A stretch of 64,000 bases of DNA, from the NCBI GenBank assembly GCA_950295325.1, contig OX485809.1, positions 36,089,081 to 36,153,080 on the forward strand. Reading direction: 5' to 3'. A program made the position numbers and the translations under genes. This document shows positions 10,626 to 23,829 of the stretch, one piece after another. The DNA comes from Polytrichum commune (taxonomy: Eukaryota > Streptophyta > Polytrichopsida > Polytrichales > Polytrichaceae). The notes under the pieces are model-generated. The model made no database searches. It was not told the DNA's origin and saw only the letters and a program-made list of their open reading frames with translations. Within the stretch, counting starts at the first letter, position 1. The number at the start of each line of letters is the position of its first letter.

Positions 10626-11488
10626 ACGGCCCTAGCCTACATGACCACTACAAAAGTGCACACAACATTTTGACATTCTTCAATCGGTGTCAATCTAAAT
10701 GACATTCGAACATGTCAGATTTGCTGTAAACTTCCTCCACGTCGATTAAAAAAAACGTGCAATTAATTATCTCACAAATTTCGTCGCACAGGCATTGATT
10801 TGTACGAGAGGGAGGGCGGGCGGGGGTGGATTGTAAGTTAAGTTTAAGTTTAAGTATAACTTACATGTGAGTACCTTCATTCATATCACACATGAGATCG
10901 CACGTGTGTGATGCTCGCATCACGTGATATATGTTAAGGCAGCCTATAACTAGCCTGACGACCTATAGCCGAATATAGATGACGGTAGCCGCCTTCCAGA
11001 CAACTTCGAATCTGTGTCCAGGGAGTAAGATCATTGTATTCGGTAACCGGAGATTTTTTCATGATTTTGAGACTATATAAGGACGTTGTTTTTCAAATAA
11101 GCAACAAGAAAAACACAAAAAATATATATATATATTCAGTGTGACTTAATAAATTGATTTGCATGGGCGGCACTAACCAATTTTGCACAAACACATGTCA
11201 TCACAACAAGAAATTGAACTAGATATTAAACCATTTGCATTTATTTTGAGGCTTTCCAAAGTCTCTAATTAACGAATATAATGATTTGAGTTATTTTTGG
11301 GCATAATCGCTTGAGATCCTAGTAGTTCCAAGCTCAATTGCTTCCACGTTGACGTACGTCTGTCGATTTTCTTTCTTAATTTGCGGCGAATTCTCCAAGT
11401 TCGTCGACGAGGACGGGTAGTTTTTGGAAGTCTTTTGACTTCGACCAGTTTGTTTTTCCAAGCTCAACCGACTTCACCAAACGTGGTA
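10626..11488. other. Intergenic, no gene recognised
   Basis: AT-rich DNA with a short AT microsatellite near 11126 and a CACTACAAAAGTG motif near 10650. I find no convincing reading frame. Confidence 0.5.
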
Positions 11489-11676
11489 TTTAGTGTGACT
11501 TACTATTTGGATTTACACGGTGCTATATCTTTCTACTATTGAAATTTTTTTGACCAAGTAAGGTTGTCAATGTTCTACAATGTCCAAACTACCAATTTAA
11601 CATTTGTTGGTAAAATATGAGATGTACAGTAAATAGATATAGCATTGCGTAATTCCAAATAGTAAGTCACACTAAG
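11489..11676. mobile_element. MITE with TA flanks, copy 1
   Basis: A 188-bp element with ~55-bp terminal inverted repeats. The left end reads TTTAGTGTGACTTACTATTT and the right end is the reverse complement of CTTAGTGTGACTTACTATTT. TA dinucleotides flank both ends (11487-11488, 11677-11678), as in Tc1/mariner-type insertion. A second member of nearly the same length lies at 14688-14876. Confidence 0.7.
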
Positions 11677-12082
11677 TATCATAGCGGCCGGTTCTCGCTG
11701 CTTGTTGCTTGGATTTGCGGTCATCAAAGTTTGTGGAGCCAGACTGAGCCCAACCAAGCCATTTTGCAGCACACTATCACTTAGGTATATATCTTAGAAC
11801 AAAATTCAAACAGAGTCAGTCAGGTGAATGTGATATTTATGGTTCGGGTCAAGAATGTTCAGTCTATTTAAGGATCGTATTCAACTTTGCATAGAGTATT
11901 GAGGCTCCCGGGATCGTCACACCCATTTTTTACACACGAGTCCTTGGAATCATAAAGCAAATGCGGATCCACAGGAATCCGCCCTCTGATGCTCATAGAA
12001 CCATACGTGAGTGTACACAAAAGGGATTTTTATAGGGACTTTGATGTATAAAATTTACTTGGTCTATGGATATTATGAGGTG

Positions 12083-12126
12083 TAGATATATATATATATA
12101 TAGATAGATAGATAGATAGATAGATA
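12083..12126. repeat. Microsatellite (TA)n(TAGA)n
   Basis: A run of TA units passes directly into six or so TAGA units. It is a compound simple repeat. Confidence 0.9.
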
Positions 12127-14687
12127 TGGGAAGGCTCAATATGCTCATGCTAATATACATAATGGTATGGTAGGGCTTAACCACCTTCACTACAAATCTT
12201 TGTAAGTGGACCAAAAAATAGACATGAAAATTTGAAGATAACAAGACATGAATTCACCAAATGATTGTCCATGACGTGCATACAAGGAGGGGGCCATTAG
12301 ATTTAGGGTTGGAGGGGTTAAAAAATCTCATATGATGTAAGGACTAACCTCCTTGTGACTACATCAAATAATTGGGCATTCCTTCAAAGCTTGCTCCACT
12401 GCCAACCCTTGCCTTGGGTCCTCCCAAAGCTTGTTATTCAAGGGGTCCTCACCGAGCTGAACCTTGGAAGACTTTGAAGATTTTTATTTATTTGAAGATG
12501 CATTTTGGTGTATGTAAGTGCATCCTTTGTGAGGGTTTGTTTCTAAGTGTTCTAAGGGCTTGTATGCATGTTTCTAGGTTGTTTGAGGTGTCCGAACCCT
12601 AGTGAGAGTTGATTTGTGGACTTTCAAAATTTGTAAGCATGAAATTAAAAATAAATTCAGGACCGCTTTATTTTCAATAATTTTTTTCACAAACCTAAAA
12701 CTGAAATTAAACATATAAATATGAATTTCATCATTGCACATTAAATAGGAAAAAATTGGATTTCCTCAATGAATAATATAAGCAATATTGTCGATGCGAC
12801 AACCTTACCTTAGACCCCCTAGAAACAAATTTTGACATTAAAGTTTAACAAACATGGGGTCAACACACATTGAACATTTGGGGCATGTCCCAAGCTTTCA
12901 TTTTTATTCCTTCTCAAGGTTCCTTTTAGATATGTTTACTAATAATTGTATAAAAACCCTATAACCACTATGAAACTCAAGTGGCTTGCCCTAGGATCCC
13001 TACATTCAAATAAAAATCTATAATTTAGTTTCTAATATCCAATTTGCCTGTAGACATAAGTTGTTTTTCATTGAATTTGTGTTTTTTGATCCTTACATGT
13101 TATGGCTTTTGAAGTATTAAGCTTTAAAGAAAATTATGTACATTAACATTTCACTATAATTCATTAGGAGTCATCAAATCCCATGCGTTATAAAATGGGA
13201 ATTACCACTTCCACCCGGGATGGAACTCTGAATCCTATTGTGGGCCCATCCTATGTGCGTTCTACATGGCACTAACAACTGACGGTCAATGACAACTAGT
13301 TGTGCAAGCATTACTGGCGAAGGCTTGATTGTGAGATGTGCCAATGTAGGCATCAATAGTGCCACTTTGTTGGTCATTCACGAGGCGAGCATATTGCCAC
13401 AATTCGTCCAAGGTGTTGGATTGGGTGAATTCTTTTCTAGTCATACACGATAATCCATGTCATGTTTATTCACTATGAGATCAAATTTCTTATTAGGGAT
13501 AGATCAAAAAATAATTGTAGTGGAAAACAAAGGTATACATATATATTTGCATAATAGGCTCACATGCACATGTGTGTATTATGAAAAATTAAAATCATTT
13601 TTCTTTTTTAACAACTCAAAATATATTTCATTATAATAAATTCTTGTGATTTTGCAAATTTTATTGGTCTATCCAACTTTTATGGTACATGCTGCATGTG
13701 TAGAATTATAGCTAATTTGAAAATTGCAATAGGTAGCCTACTTATATTTATGCACTTAGTGAGTACAATAACCCCCACCTTATGTACATTATAGACAACA
13801 ATTGCTCAAAACACCCCTTTTATACTCCCACATGGTTTGATATGTCCAAGAATGTGAAAATGGATGTGATGTTGCCTTTGGAGTACTACAACTAGGACAT
13901 TAGAAATTTTCCAAAGTTTTTGGTCAACTGTTGTAGTCAATTTCTATTAATAGTCAACTTGGAGGGAGGGGGTTTCACTTAACCATCAAATCCTTTAGCC
14001 AACTAATCTTAACATCCTTGTTTTTTTTGTGTGAAGTCGATTGCTAAGTAACAATTGATCTCAAAAATAATGAAAATTGATCTTTTTAAAATCTTGTTGG
14101 CTACAAGGTCTAGCAATAGTCAGGTTTTAGTTTTTCTTTTTTGGGGAAGTCGATTGCTAGGTGGCAATTAACTTTGCTAGTTGATCAAGGGATTGACTAT
14201 GCCATTTCATTCTTGGGTGTGACTATCAACCCATTCCCCTAATCGACGTGATGTGTCTCAATCTACTATCACAAGACGTAATGGACTCCCACATGCAATC
14301 CTTGGATACGTCTACCTTGAGTGATCAAACCCCTTATAGGCCCAAGCAAAATCCCTTCAAAATCGTCTCAAGAAGTTCATCCCTTTCAACATCTTATTAA
14401 AAAAAAATGTATGCCTCCGATGTTGCAGTTGGCTCTATCGATGACATCTTTGTGAAATTAAGATTGTTCACACCAATATTTTCATTCACTAACTAAGCGG
14501 ACGGGTTACTTTTCCAAATTCGTATTGTAGATTATCATAGTTCAAAGATAGATAAACAATTAATTCCATGGGCAAAACATTCAATGAACCATTGCACATT
14601 TATAGATGGAGTACATTATGAAGGCATTTTTGTGTATTCATTGGACATATTGTACTCAATATTGGAAGAACTACATTGATTATCCTA
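12127..14687. other. Intergenic, no gene recognised
   Basis: Low-complexity AT-rich DNA. The longest open frames are under 80 codons and look like chance. On the minus strand near 13380-13440, a frame reading EFTQSNTLDELWQYARL could be a Gag scrap, but it breaks quickly and cannot be assigned. Confidence 0.45.
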
Positions 14688-14876
14688 ATTAGTGGGTGTT
14701 ACTATTCGAAGTTACGCAATGCTAAAACTATTTAACGAGAATGTAATATTTCACCAAACAAAGTCTTCTTTGTTCTATGATGTGTAAACAACTTATTAAA
14801 CTTTTGTTAATGAAATTTGAACTCCTGAGAAAGACGTTATTGCATTGTGTAACTTTGAATAGTAACATGCACTAAT
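14688..14876. mobile_element. MITE, copy 2 of the TA-flanked family
   Basis: It has inverted ends (ATTAGTG..GTTACTATTCGAAG and the reverse complement of ATTAGTGCATGTTACTATTC) and an internal ACGCAATGCTA shared with the copy at 11489-11676. Its length of about 189 bp agrees with copy 1. It is more diverged. Confidence 0.6.
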
Positions 14877-17800
14877 TGAGATAATTAGTGTAGGTAATCC
14901 TTTGCACGGAAATAGGGTTTTGATTGAAGCCTTGTGCAACATTGGGGAGAAAACCACTAATGATAGGATCCAACTCGATGATAAAGTAGTAGGGTTATTG
15001 TCAGAAAATAGGGTTCTATTTTTATAAGTTACGTGAACCTTGTAGAGTCCATGAAGACATTTAGAACTTCGTAAATACGCTCACATTGAAATGCATAAGG
15101 TAGATGGGTCTTAAATGGTTACTACTTCCGACTAGGTCCACTTCACCTAGGATATGAAACACATAATTAGTACCATATGGTTCTCAAATCCAAATTGAGG
15201 TCATAGCCACTTTCTTGAAAAAAAAATTGACCTCATATGGAAATCTTGATTATTATCAAAGTGAAGATTCTCGTGCTCGTAATATGGTCGTCATATAGGT
15301 CCTCCACTATTGCCAATTGGAGCCTAGAATGGCTATCATATTTTGAACTCGCAGTTGCATCTCTTTTCAATACATGTCTTTTTGATATCCAGTTTTTGGG
15401 AGCCACACCAAACTACATACCACTCAAATTTAAGTGTCATGATAAGAAAAGTAAATGAAGAAGGATTGTCTACCTTTATGCGCATGGGGTTGTCCATTGT
15501 CGTGATATAAAGTTAAGGTGGCAAGTGACATAGTGTTAACCATCTCTAATCTACTAACATATGTCATGTCCTCATTGGACGTGAATACGCCGATCACATA
15601 CTATAACACGCTACCCTCACAACATGATCGTCGTTATGTCCAACATCATACATGTGTCACCTTGCTACATGTTGTAATGAGACTCCTCACATACAATATC
15701 TACTTCATAATCAACCGATGTATGCTAATGGCTCTCAATATGTCCACCACATTGGCTTCATACTTTAAGCAACCATTGGCACCAACACAATCCAAGATCA
15801 TTGTTGCTTACCACACCTAGAATCATAGACTTGCCATCAAAACTAGAGGGTGGTCTAGTGTTCCTATCTTCATGAGTTTTGTCACTTTTGTTCTTTGTCA
15901 CAATGTAGTTGAAAACAAGGCACAATTTGTATTGGAGTGTGCTCTATAGAACTTCATTAGAGAAGAGTTTCCATCATTATTTAAGAATTTAGTATCAAGG
16001 TGCCTCAAGTCTTTCTTTCAATTGGACAGCAAATTGAGATTAACCTCTATCTCGTGGAGGCTACCAAATTTTGTGACCATAGGGAATTAGCTATTTTGAA
16101 ACCATGTTGATGTACTTTCAATCCAATTAGCATGTTGACTTTAGGGACTTTAAGATCATTTCATTTTCATTAGAATGTAAAAATGATTCATATCTTCCCT
16201 CAAGAGTGTAAGCTTGATGATTCCCTACACTTGGAAATGGTACCATTAATTGGTGAAGCCATGACCTCCACTTATGTTAGAGCCTTCACGCACTTGTTTA
16301 TGTGACCATAGGATGAACCTACCGTGTGTGCACAAATCATATTGAAAATTGGACCTCTCCTTTTTTTAGTTATGGTTATCAGATTTACATGCTTGTTGAT
16401 TTTGTACCTTCATACATAGGTCCTCCCAATTGTGTTCATTATTGAGTGTAGAGTAGTTATTCATATTTGAAGACATAGTCCAATGTCTTTTCAACATGCG
16501 TCTTTATGGTGCTTGCTCTTTGATCCTCACCAAATCAAATACCAATCAAACCTAGGGGTCCAATTAAGAAAACAAGCCAATTAAGACCTATCTGCCTTAA
16601 AGGATCCGGGGTCTCAATATACAACCATAGACACAATTTATATGGGCTTCACCGAGTTCATAAATCATACTATCTATATCTATGTGTTTGACACTTGATT
16701 ATATACATTGTCTTATGTCATGAAGAAAATGTCGAAGTGCACCCAAGCTACATACTTGAAGTTAAAAATCTTCAATAACATCAAAGGGTTTAACATGTTC
16801 AAATAGTGCACTTGAAGGGTAAGTAGATTCTAGATGGGGTCAGTTTGGAGTTTTGACACAATGAGCTAAAAATGAAGTTATGTATCTCAAATACATTGTA
16901 TTTTTTTTAAAAAATTGCTTGGAGAGGCCAAGTTTGGGTCTCTTAGATGCTCAGGGGTTAACTTTGAAGATCACCTAGGTGTAAAAAAACCTCATACCTA
17001 CAGTGAGGTAGACATGCCTAATTAAGTTACTTATCTTAATCAGAAGGAATCATGTATTCGAATGGTATTTGGTTAGGTGTGGCTCCAAGGATGGACACCT
17101 AATGGACATTTGTTAAAAAGAGAGATTGGACTACATGCTCATGATATGATAATCATTACAATAGTCAACATAATTTATTTATTTGGGGGGGGGGGGAGAT
17201 CTAATGAACATTTATTATGAGAATCTTCACTTTGATAATGAATAAAACATTCAGATGAGATCCATAAATTATGAGGACAATGGCTATGGAGTTGATTTTA
17301 GATTTAACAACCATCTCGAACTAAGGTTTGAAAAAAAGGCAAACAATGAGAATATGTTCATCAGGCGAGAAGAGTGGCTTGAAATTTGTGCAATGTTTTC
17401 CGTAGACAGAGTAGAGAAAACGACGAGGATTGCAAGTTCTTCGTACTTTATTTGTTTGTAAATAATTTGTTACATTTTCTCCCAAAGAGGAAAGTAAGTC
17501 GAAACCCCTGCTTGTACAATAGAGTCTCCTTCATTTGAGCATCAAACTATCCCACTGTGCATACAAATGCACATAGATCGGTTAATTAACGCAATGGCAC
17601 CCAAAAGCGATCCCTAATGGTGTGAAATGTGACATATTCAGCCAACCACTGCACCCGCCCCATCCCTGCATCCTTTTTGGGCCATCACTTTTACAATTAA
17701 CCATTTTGAATCCACACACGTATCCTTTTACTCCCAGTCTAATGCACCAGCAACAATCATCCACCATTTTGCCGTTTTTCCTACCTTCATCACATGTGTG

Positions 17801-18379
17801 TTCTTCACCGCATGGGCTAGTTGGATAAAAGGAACCATCGAAGGACCCGGCTCCCTTATATACATATTATTGATGAGGGGACATGAGAATGCGGTCTCTT
17901 GAAGAAGGCAACACGAGGGCCAAGAAGAGGATAGAGATGCACCAACTTAAATTATTGATGCCACATGGCGCCCGTGGGTTGGCCGGACAGTTTTGCTTCG
18001 GAGACAATCAAGTGCCAGCTTGTCGCCCATTCCAGCTGGACCAAGGTGGGATATCAACATTCACCCTCCCGGTGGTGCTTATGTGGTCCTTCATTACAAT
18101 GCTTGTCTACATAGCTCCAGCTGCCAACAATCATTGGAGGGATGAAACCACATGTGGATGAGATTTTCAAGTTTCATTCATCCACGTATGAGCACATTCA
18201 TCTCATCTTTGACCTAATTCATCCAACTCCGATGCTTTGTTTGGTAGAGTTTTTGGGTGAATCTAGCCATGGGAAAGAGAATAGTTTGTTCTCTTTTCTT
18301 TCTTTTTTTCTTTTTTTTTGACAGAAGGCTGGCAGACGAATGTCAAAGCACACGAGGCGATTGACCACATGACAAGTTT
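14877..18379. other. Intergenic, no gene recognised
   Basis: Decayed DNA with a 13-base G run near 17186. Frames of 60-100 codons at 15237, 15518, 17255 and 17883 were read through; none shows a domain, a conserved motif or supporting splice sites. Confidence 0.45.
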
Positions 18380-18500
18380 TTCGTCAAGTAAAGAGATTTT
18401 ACAGTTGGGAATTGAACCGCCAACCTTTTCCTTGAGATTTGGGTATCTCTCCATCATCATCTAGTAGTTTAGGGTCGTCTCGGACCATGTCCTCAGTTTT
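18380..18500 (-). repeat. tRNA-like SINE fragment, copy 1
   Basis: Read on the minus strand, the segment contains GGTTGGCGGTTCAATTCCC, close to a Pol III B box, preceded by GGAGAGATACCC. The same block recurs in the same orientation at 63860-64000, with flanks that also align. This suggests a tRNA-derived SINE; the A box is weak. Confidence 0.5.
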
Positions 18501-19109
18501 GAGAATAACATATACCTACATGTTCATAAATGAATAATAATTGGTGGTCACTCAAATAGATAGTTCAATCTGGTTGCAATCGTCAAGAGGGAAAAAGAAA
18601 ATAAAAAAACAAAACAAAACAAAACAATGTATAGTGACATTATTTATGGAAATGTAGTTCCAACATTTTAGGAGGATGTTATGTTTTCATCAAAACACTA
18701 CACTAAATGGTCTTATTAGTGTGGGTCACAACACTTCTTTGGAGCTTCCATTATTAAATTTTAACCCATGTCAAATCTCTGGTGTTAAGAATTGTTGGCC
18801 TTCTTATTCATTATTTATCAAGGACATCGATGTGGTGAATGTTCGTCTATGCTACTTTTGATGCAAGGTGACTATTTTATGTTATGTAAGGTGTTGGTCG
18901 AAAGTCTCAAGGAAGACTAAGTAGAAGACCGGGGGTCTTGGAGCCACATTATTTCCACCCCAACCACACAATACAAGTGGCCCATGCTAAATAGCTCCAA
19001 TTTAGTTATGCTAAGTTTTCCATGCTAATTTTTTCCACCCATACTATAGGAATATTTACTATACATCTAGTCGAAGTTGATTTAGGGTTTCTTGTGGCCC
19101 TAGGTCGTG

Positions 19110-19510
19110 TGTGTAAAATGGCCCTTCGTGAACTAAACATTCTATTTAGTGTCATGTGGTATTTTATGTCATTGTGGTAGCTTTTTTCAATGACACTTCC
19201 TACGAATAAGTTTACAATTACTGTCATCCCAAACTTACATTTTTGAAATGAAATGCTCACAAAGTTTGGTACATTTTGCATCCTAACAATGTCGTAATGA
19301 AATACTGCCATGGATGCTTTAAATTTGGAGCAAAATCCACTTAAAGATTGACAATAATTGCGACATTGCAAATCTATGATGCCCACATTATTTTTTACAA
19401 GGAATCATGAATGATGTTAGGGTTCACATTTAGTGTTGGTGACACTACACGGGCGGTCTACAAATAAAGTTTAGCAAGACAAATAGGGACTAATGCCACT
19501 AAATATAGTA
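19110..19510 (+). repeat. Dispersed repeat family X, copy 1
   Basis: It aligns in order with 30136-30490: TGGTATTTTATGTCATT, TGAATAAGT, GATGAAATA, GACAGTAATTGC-like, ACAAGGAAT and TTTAGTGTTGGTGACACTA. The family has no coding content. In copy 2 a MITE splits its left end. Confidence 0.65.
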
Positions 19511-19531
19511 GTTAGTTTAAGTATGCATATA

Positions 19532-20377
19532 CAGTCCACCCTCTATAAGTGTTACCTCTATAAGTGTTAACATTTTTTCTACTCCCTACTTGGGGAGACT
19601 GCAATAACGTTAAGTGTTAACTGATTGGCTACTCCCCTCTTTGTAATTTTGCCCTCTATATCTGTTAACTTATTATTATACTATATAATACCATACAATA
19701 TACTGTAACATAGCACATGTAATATACTGTAACATACCCCCCATTTAGAAATTATTAGGGTTTAGGATATTGACTGCAAGTCCCTCCCTCGTCAACTCAG
19801 TTTACCCTAGCAGGTTGAGCTAGTCTACCAGCGTTCGAATTTCTGAGAATGTTGTTTTTGAATTTCAGACTTGTAGGGCAAATCACATACCATTAGAAAG
19901 CTATTGAGGAGACGATTCCAATGGTAGTAGTTTTGTCGAATTCCGACTTCTAACGAGTGAGTTATGGTTGGCCGAAATCTGCCTTCCAAGTCTCCCGCGG
20001 CAGCGGCGGCGAGTTTTGTCTGATTAATTTTGAGGGTGCTGTATTATTTTTTGTGGATAGGGTTTGTGTCCTTGTGGTTTAGAGTCAGTTTGCATTTGTC
20101 TTTCAATTTAATCTAGGACAGTAGAGATGGGGAAGGCTTAAGAGTTCAGACCTCTATAGATGCCTTCTTCCATCCTAGAAGGGTGGAAATGGAGGAGTGA
20201 GACTCCTCAATTGTATTTTGGAACTTCATTTGGTATTATAACAATATTTTACTTGTGTTACATTTATACGTGTTATGTTTTGATTTGTTAAACTCTATAT
20301 TTCTATAAGTGTTAACACTCTATAAGTGTTAACAATATTACCACTCCCAATTGTTAACACTTATAGAGGGTGGACTG
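19532..20377. mobile_element. Pogo/Tc1-mariner-like non-autonomous element, 846 bp
   Basis: The left end CAGTCCACCCTCTATAAGTG is matched by the reverse complement at the right end, with TA on both outer sides (19530-19531, 20378-20379). CAGT...CCTCTATAA termini with TA duplication are typical of pogo-like elements. The CTCTATAAGTGTTAAC motif is repeated inside both ends. There is no transposase. The middle starts with TGTAACATACC near 19730 and may include older inserted DNA. Confidence 0.75.
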
Positions 20378-20519
20378 TAGTGGACACTTACATGCAAGTG
20401 AATGACCATGTCAGTAATTATGGGGCACTCTGGAGCTTGGATGGAAGGAATCATCATACACAAACATGCTCTCATCCATCCAACATTAAAAAAACATTGA
20501 CCCCCTATACGTTTGTTCC

Positions 20520-22010
20520 CGATTGCCCTGGGGGTTGGACTCTTCATACCGTGTATAAACTAATGCAAGTGTAAGAAGGGGTAATACTTGAGGCATCAGT
20601 GTACATAGTATACACAAGGGGGGCATATTATATGTCTCTAGTGTGTACATTTAAAAAGAATGTTGAAGTAAAAGTAGATGACAAAAAGGGGCTTAGGGTA
20701 AAGAGAAAAATGACAATAGATGTGTTGGTTTCATTCAATTCATGTTCTCATCCATTTTTTGTCATATGTTAATAATCCTCAATGACAACCTTGTCCATTC
20801 TTGTCAGGGTTTGCATTTGGATTTTAGGTTTCTACAAATTGAAGGCTCGTGGGCTCCCTTGAGTTTCGCTCTTTGGGTTGTGGCTAAGTCATTGTGCTCT
20901 TGTCTTTGTTTGCTTCATGCAATGTTTGAGTTACACGATATGGATGAAAAAATGTCCAACGACTTTCTCACTGCCGGCGCCGGGGGGGGGGGGGGGGTTG
21001 TGGACTCTTCATTGAATACCTAAATGATGTGCATGGGTCGCTATGAAATGAAAACCCTATATACTGGAATTTCATGGAGAAAAACAAATGTATACGTACT
21101 AATGGTGTCCTAGAAAATGGAGTCATGTATTTATACTAATATTTTAATTGAATGTGATAAATGCCTCCACTACATATATAAAATAAAATATACAAATTAA
21201 ATAGGCCTTTATTACTTATAGAATCCACTTGTACTTTTCAATGAGAAAGCCCAACCAACCCAATAGCAGATACCGCAACTGCCACCGTTAAAACAAATAA
21301 AGCAAATAATTGACCCATCTTGAACAATTTTTCATTCACAGCATGTAACTCAACAATTGCACCAAGCAAACAAAGTTTAGAGCACAATAACTTAGCCAAG
21401 ATGTGGAGAGCGACACTCGAGGAAGCATATATTGTCCAAGAGCCTCCAATTTGTGTAAACCTAGAATCCAAATGCAAACCCTGACAACAATGGACATGGT
21501 AGTCATGAGGACTATAACCATATGACAACAATGGATGAAAACATGAATTATTTGAAATAAACACATCTCTTGTCAAATTTTCCTTTGAATCTTAGGGGCC
21601 CCTTATGTACATCTACCTTTACTTCAAAAAAATTAATAGCCTTTTTAAATATACACACTGGAAAAAAACAAATACTTCTCCCTTACACACATTATGTATG
21701 TTAATGCCTCAAATAACACCCCTACTTACACTCATGTTAGTTCGTACATGGTATGAAGAGTCCCCCCCCCTCCCCCTGGCAACATGTTTTCTCATTGGAA
21801 AGTGAAATTCTTATTTTTATTTGAGATTTTTATTTTGTATGTGAAGTGGAGGCATTTATTACATTACATTGAAAAAGCATAGTACAAATACATCTATCCA
21901 TTTTCTAGCATGATGTTAGTACATATTCATTTGTTTTACTATATAAACTTCTCGTATATCAGGGTTCCATTCATAGCCACCCACACATGTCATTTGTAGT
22001 AGAGGTGCCT
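20520..22010. repeat. Complex inverted repeat
   Basis: Block A (about 20520-20960) has an inverted counterpart at about 21330-21770, sharing GTCAGGGTTTGCATTTGGAT and GGACTCTTCATACC. Block B (about 21020-21200) has an inverted counterpart at about 21800-22010, sharing TAAATGCCTCCACT and CTAGAAAATGGA. The order is A, B, A-inverted, B-inverted, which is not a simple hairpin. G/C homopolymers (20983, 21762) sit in matching places. The open frames in the arms are by-products. Confidence 0.65.
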
Positions 22011-23829
22011 ATTCCCAACAAGGACCCCATGGGCAATTTATAGGGTGTTAGAATTTCGATAAGGTTGGGAGTGAATTTCAATTAGGCCAGAACCAATAGT
22101 GCCATAACACATGTCCTAGTATTGAGTATTAAAGTGAGGAGGAACGGGCATTTAAAATGAGCAGTTATGATAGACTCTAGACATTGGTAATACCTTTAGG
22201 CCAACTTATTTTTGGCTCCAAAAATTCACAAATTTTCAATTTAAGGAATAAACTTTACCAAGTTTTTGTAGTCCTCCTAATTTCTATCTTCCTACAAGGG
22301 AAAAAAAACTCACATTGCCTTATACTTCTCCAGATTTGGTGCAAATTCTCTTAAGTGTTTGGTTATGGGCGCATGTCCTCTAGGTTTCCAATGAAGAATC
22401 CACCCCTGCGCCGTTTCCTCTCACATGACCTAAACCCTAAAACCCTAAACCCGACCCCTTAGTAGACTAATTTTGGGACTTTCAAGCTAATTCTGGTGTC
22501 AAATCTACTAAAAAGGTAACTCTGACCCGCATTCTATTCTAGGGCTTTTACATCGGATGAATGAAAGGTATGCTTGTATAAGTTATGTTTTTCCGGGCCT
22601 AAATTCATATCACTAGGCCCCATATGGGTCGGTCCCAGGGCCTCGGCTTTGGCATCGGAAGTAAATATTGGACTTCAAATTCAACAAATACTATATTTGT
22701 TCATTTGATATTTTTGGGTCATTTTGAGACATTTACATATATAAGAGACATTAAAAGATTCCATAGATAATGGGGGATGAAGAGTGAAATTCAAAGTAAG
22801 ATGGTTTTGGTACGACAACCCGGACCGGAGACAATATTGGAGGAGAGATGAGATATTCATATACGGGGAAATAGATAATACAAGACTTCGTTGACAAAAT
22901 TAAGTAGCGAGCAGGTGCCACTTAACCCTTATTGGACAAATTAACCCAAATTATGCATGCTTATGTACAATGTCTATGCTAATGTTGGCATTTATGGGTT
23001 TGGCCACCACTTTTGTTGCTCGCATCACCTCCACATTCTGGAAATCTTTGTTGCGTAGTTGTAGCCTTGGTCGGGATTAGTGCCCACCATGATACCTTAG
23101 GAGGCTGGCGGGAGCCCGAATTTTTAGGAGGACGAGTTCAAACAAGATGTCAATAGGGAAGAAGATTGCCTTTCACTTCTATGTAGGGTGTATGAAAGTT
23201 CAAATTCGATGTCTATGGTGCCCTTGGAACTGGTGTGTTTTGGATTGGACTCAATCTAGAAGGTGACAGAACAAGGGGGTTTAGTTTGAGGAAGACTAAA
23301 ACCTATGATGGACGAAAGGAATGGAGGAACAAGGGAAGGGAAGTGCAACTTGGCATAGGCTTTAGCATACCTTGAGACATGGGACGATCGGGGCATAGCC
23401 AGTACGTGCAGGCAATGCATCACATAGAAGAACGGGGACTAAGAAGGGAAGTCTCCGCCACAATCACATGCATAAGTGACCCCTTTGAGTGGTGATGGGG
23501 ATAGGGATGGTAAGGGATGGAAAATTTGCTTGGGTGGGGGGGTGTCCACAACATTGGTGTCCAACACTGGGCGTCCACAACACTGGAATATCAATTGTGG
23601 ATGGCACATTGTAGGTTGCTTCATGGAAAAGGCTTTGCAAGTTAGAGTACTTGACACTTGGATTGAGTCCTCAAAGAACTGATGGATAAGAAAGAAACCA
23701 AAACACAAGCAAGAGGGGGAGAAGAAGGGGGGGGGGGGGGATATGTGAACCAATATACAATTTGAGCATAGTTACACACAACCATACAAGTTATCTCGAA
23801 TAAGTTTTATAATATTTTGTGTGGCTGTA
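22011..23829. other. Intergenic, no gene recognised
   Basis: It contains a degenerate CCCTAAA cluster near 22430 (three to four telomere-like units) and a G run near 23728. I recognise no protein on either strand. Confidence 0.45.

Noticed and set aside
15518-15820. 100-codon frame
   Set aside because: Composition and context resemble the surrounding non-coding DNA.
17883-18161. 92-codon frame with a possible membrane segment and a TATA-like sequence upstream
   Set aside because: No recognisable domain, no splice or conservation evidence; compatible with chance.
19730-20255. Solo LTR starting TGTAACATACC inside the pogo-like element
   Set aside because: A CA end can be chosen but no matching target duplication is convincing.
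21238-21576. 112-codon minus-strand frame
   Set aside because: It overlaps an arm of the complex inverted repeat; the matching arm on the other side is not open.
22425-22455. Interstitial telomere
   Set aside because: Only three or four degenerate CCCTAAA units; too short to be more than a trace.
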